From an uncultured Rhodospirillales bacterium (GTDB taxonomy: Bacteria; Pseudomonadota; Alphaproteobacteria; Acetobacterales; Acetobacteraceae): a stretch of DNA of 34,921 bases. Shown here piece after piece: positions 33,596 to 34,921 of the stretch (its first letter is position 1; the number at the start of each line of letters is the position of its first letter). The stretch is from NCBI GenBank assembly GCA_903845065.1, contig CAIMWH010000240.1, positions 1 to 34,921 of the forward strand, written 5' to 3'. A program made the position numbers and the translations under genes. The notes beneath the pieces were generated by a model. That model was not told the origin of the DNA and made no database searches. It saw nothing but the letters and a program-made list of their open reading frames with translations.

Positions 33596-34799
33596 TCAGA
33601 GGAAACTTATCGGGTCAACGTCCACATCCACCCGCACCGAGCCGCTGGTGGGCACCGCGGCGAGCCAGGCGCGCAGCAGCGGTTGCACCGATACGTCGCG
33701 GCGCACTTTCAGCAGCAGGCGGCGGCGATGGCGGCCGCGCAGGATAGAGAGCGGCGCCGGGGCGGGGCCGAGCACCACGATGCCGTCGCCATGCGGGGCG
33801 CCCTGGCCGAGGTCTCGCGCGGCACGGTCGGCGGCCTCGGCTGAATCGGCCGAGACGATGAGCGCGGCAAGGCGGCCATAGGGCGGCCAGTTGCCGGGGC
33901 GGCGCTGGGCGGCCTCGCGGGCCATGAAGGTATCGAGGTCGCCGTGCAGCAGCGCCTGCATCACCGGATGCTCGGGCGAGAAGGTTTGCAGGCACACCAG
34001 CCCTGGCGCCTCGGCGCGGCCGGCGCGGCCGGAAACCTGGTGCAGCAACTGCACCGTTCGCTCGGAGGCCCGCAAATCCCCGCCGGCGAGGCCGAGATCG
34101 GCGTCCACCACGCCCACCAGGGTGAGGAACGGGAAATGCCAGCCCTTGGCGACGATCTGGGTGCCGATGATGAGGTCGATCTCGCGGGCCTCGATCGCCC
34201 GTGCCGCTTCGGCGGCGGCGTGGGGTCCGGGCAGGGTGTCGCTTGCCATCACCAGGATGCGGGCCTCGGGGAAGGCCTCGCGCGCCTCCTCGTTGATGCG
34301 TTCGATGCCGGGGCCGATGGCGGTGAGGCTGTGTTCGGCGGCGCAGGTGGGGCAGGTGATTGGGATGGGGACGGTGTGGCCGCAATGGTGGCATTGCAGT
34401 TCGCGGCGGGCGCGGTGTTCCACCAGCCAGGCGGTGCAGTTGGGGCACTGCATGCGATGGCCGCAGGCGCGGCAGAGGGTCAGCGGGGCGTAGCCGCGGC
34501 GGTTGAGGAACAGCATTGCCTGTTCGCCGCGTTCCAGGGTGGCGGCGATGGCGGCGACCAGCTTGGGGGCGAGGAACTTGCCGCGCTCCGGCGGGTCCAT
34601 CCGCATGTCGAGCAGGCGGATTACCGGCATGGTGGCGCCGCCGTGGCGATCGGGCAGATGCAGCCGGCGGTAACGCCCGGCCTCGACATTGGCCACCGTT
34701 TCCAGGCTCGGCGTGGCGGAGACCAGAACGGCGGGGGCGCCGCACAGGCGGGCGCGCACCACTGCCATGTCGCGCGCGTTGTAGATGATGCCCTCCTCC
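33596..34799 (-). CDS. priA: primosomal protein N' (PriA), C-terminal part, truncated by a sequence junction
   Basis: About 400 codons of the replication-restart helicase PriA; the intact protein is usually ~730 aa. Visible parts are [11 protein letters not shown] and SATPSLETV of the first helicase lobe, the zinc-binding Cys sets [13 protein letters not shown] and CHHCG...CPTC, the second-lobe motifs [31 protein letters not shown] and [11 protein letters not shown], and the C-terminal domain to the stop at 33596. Upstream of Glu-Glu-Gly (34790-34798) the expected DEEH...KQ sequence is replaced by unrelated residues. The N-terminal DNA-binding domain and Walker A are therefore missing. The reading frame stays open to 34885 by chance. 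This is best read as a partial gene at a chimeric contig end. Confidence 0.88.
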
Positions 34800-34921
34800 A
34801 CAGTCTCCATGAGAGGAGTCAGAAGCTTGAAGGTGCCTGACCTCCCATAGCCTCTCCTCCACATGTAGGGGTTGGGCACAGTCATAGCCCTAGTTTAGGG
34901 TTTAGGGTTTAGGGTTAGATC
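34800..34921. other. foreign-looking contig end, probable chimera
   Basis: This ~122-bp segment has about 50% GC against roughly 70% next to it, carries no bacterial coding signal, and begins exactly where PriA homology stops. It ends in a telomere-type repeat and GATC. It is most likely eukaryotic (plant-like) subtelomeric DNA joined in assembly or library preparation. Confidence 0.75.
34894..34914 (+). repeat. three tandem TTTAGGG telomere-type repeats
   Basis: Three perfect TTTAGGG units (34894-34900, 34901-34907, 34908-34914) are followed by a partial unit TTAG and ATC. TTTAGGG is the common telomere repeat of land plants and many green algae. The G-rich strand runs 5' to 3' toward the contig end, the orientation of a true chromosome end. 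Confidence 0.85.

Overview
The window is a GC-rich, densely packed bacterial chromosome segment. Gene content (glutaryl-CoA dehydrogenase, a LIV-type amino-acid ABC transporter, a GreB-type factor, PriA, CinA, a PEP-CTERM protein), start-site habits and codon use fit an alphaproteobacterium. The short AT-rich hairpins of the GCTTCTTTTTT...AAAAAAGAAGC type and the GC-rich CCAGGGGC/GCCCCTGG palindromes between genes remind me of Acetobacteraceae, but that family assignment is inference. No rRNA, CRISPR array, transposase, phage or plasmid gene was found.

Layout. 1-5.6 kb: an MFE-2-like short-chain dehydrogenase, a secreted lytic transglycosylase, a strong stand-alone small-RNA candidate (2097-2183), N-formylglutamate amidohydrolase, tRNA-Val(GAC), a metallo-beta-lactamase-fold hydrolase, an enoyl-reductase-like MDR protein and a frameshifted flavin reductase. 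5.6-12.3 kb: two MFS transporters, then a minus-strand run of glutamine amidotransferase, HutD, fumarylacetoacetate-hydrolase-family protein and CinA. A 128-bp nested inverted repeat fills the convergent gap at 8429-8556. 12.5-17.3 kb: a LIV-type transporter operon (binding protein, LivH, a fused LivM-LivG, LivF). 17.4-20.6 kb: tRNA-Thr(GGT), a PEP-CTERM surface protein with a sigma-54-like promoter, and a two-gene module of unknown function. 20.6-27.9 kb: an orphan polar amino-acid binding protein, a class IV aminotransferase-like protein with no obvious PLP lysine, a periplasmic ClpP-like protein, GreB, an ABC exporter, a second MBL-fold protein and a DMT transporter. 27.9-34.8 kb: an RNA uracil methyltransferase, glutaryl-CoA dehydrogenase and a DEAD-box helicase in one overlapping minus-strand string, a small secreted protein, a UPF0114 membrane protein and the C-terminal part of PriA.

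The last ~120 bases (34800-34921) do not belong with the rest. PriA homology stops abruptly, GC content falls, and the end carries three perfect TTTAGGG units, the plant/green-algal-type telomere repeat. This is most simply a chimeric assembly end, or a bacterial contig from a eukaryotic sequencing project.

The most interesting items are: the small RNA with an exposed anti-Shine-Dalgarno segment; the unknown 134-aa/460-aa gene pair; the -24/-12 promoter of the PEP-CTERM gene; the dispersed AT-rich hairpin family seen in convergent, intra-operon and divergent positions; the LivM-LivG fusion with an inserted membrane segment; and the aminotransferase with AGG (Arg) next to where a lysine is expected.
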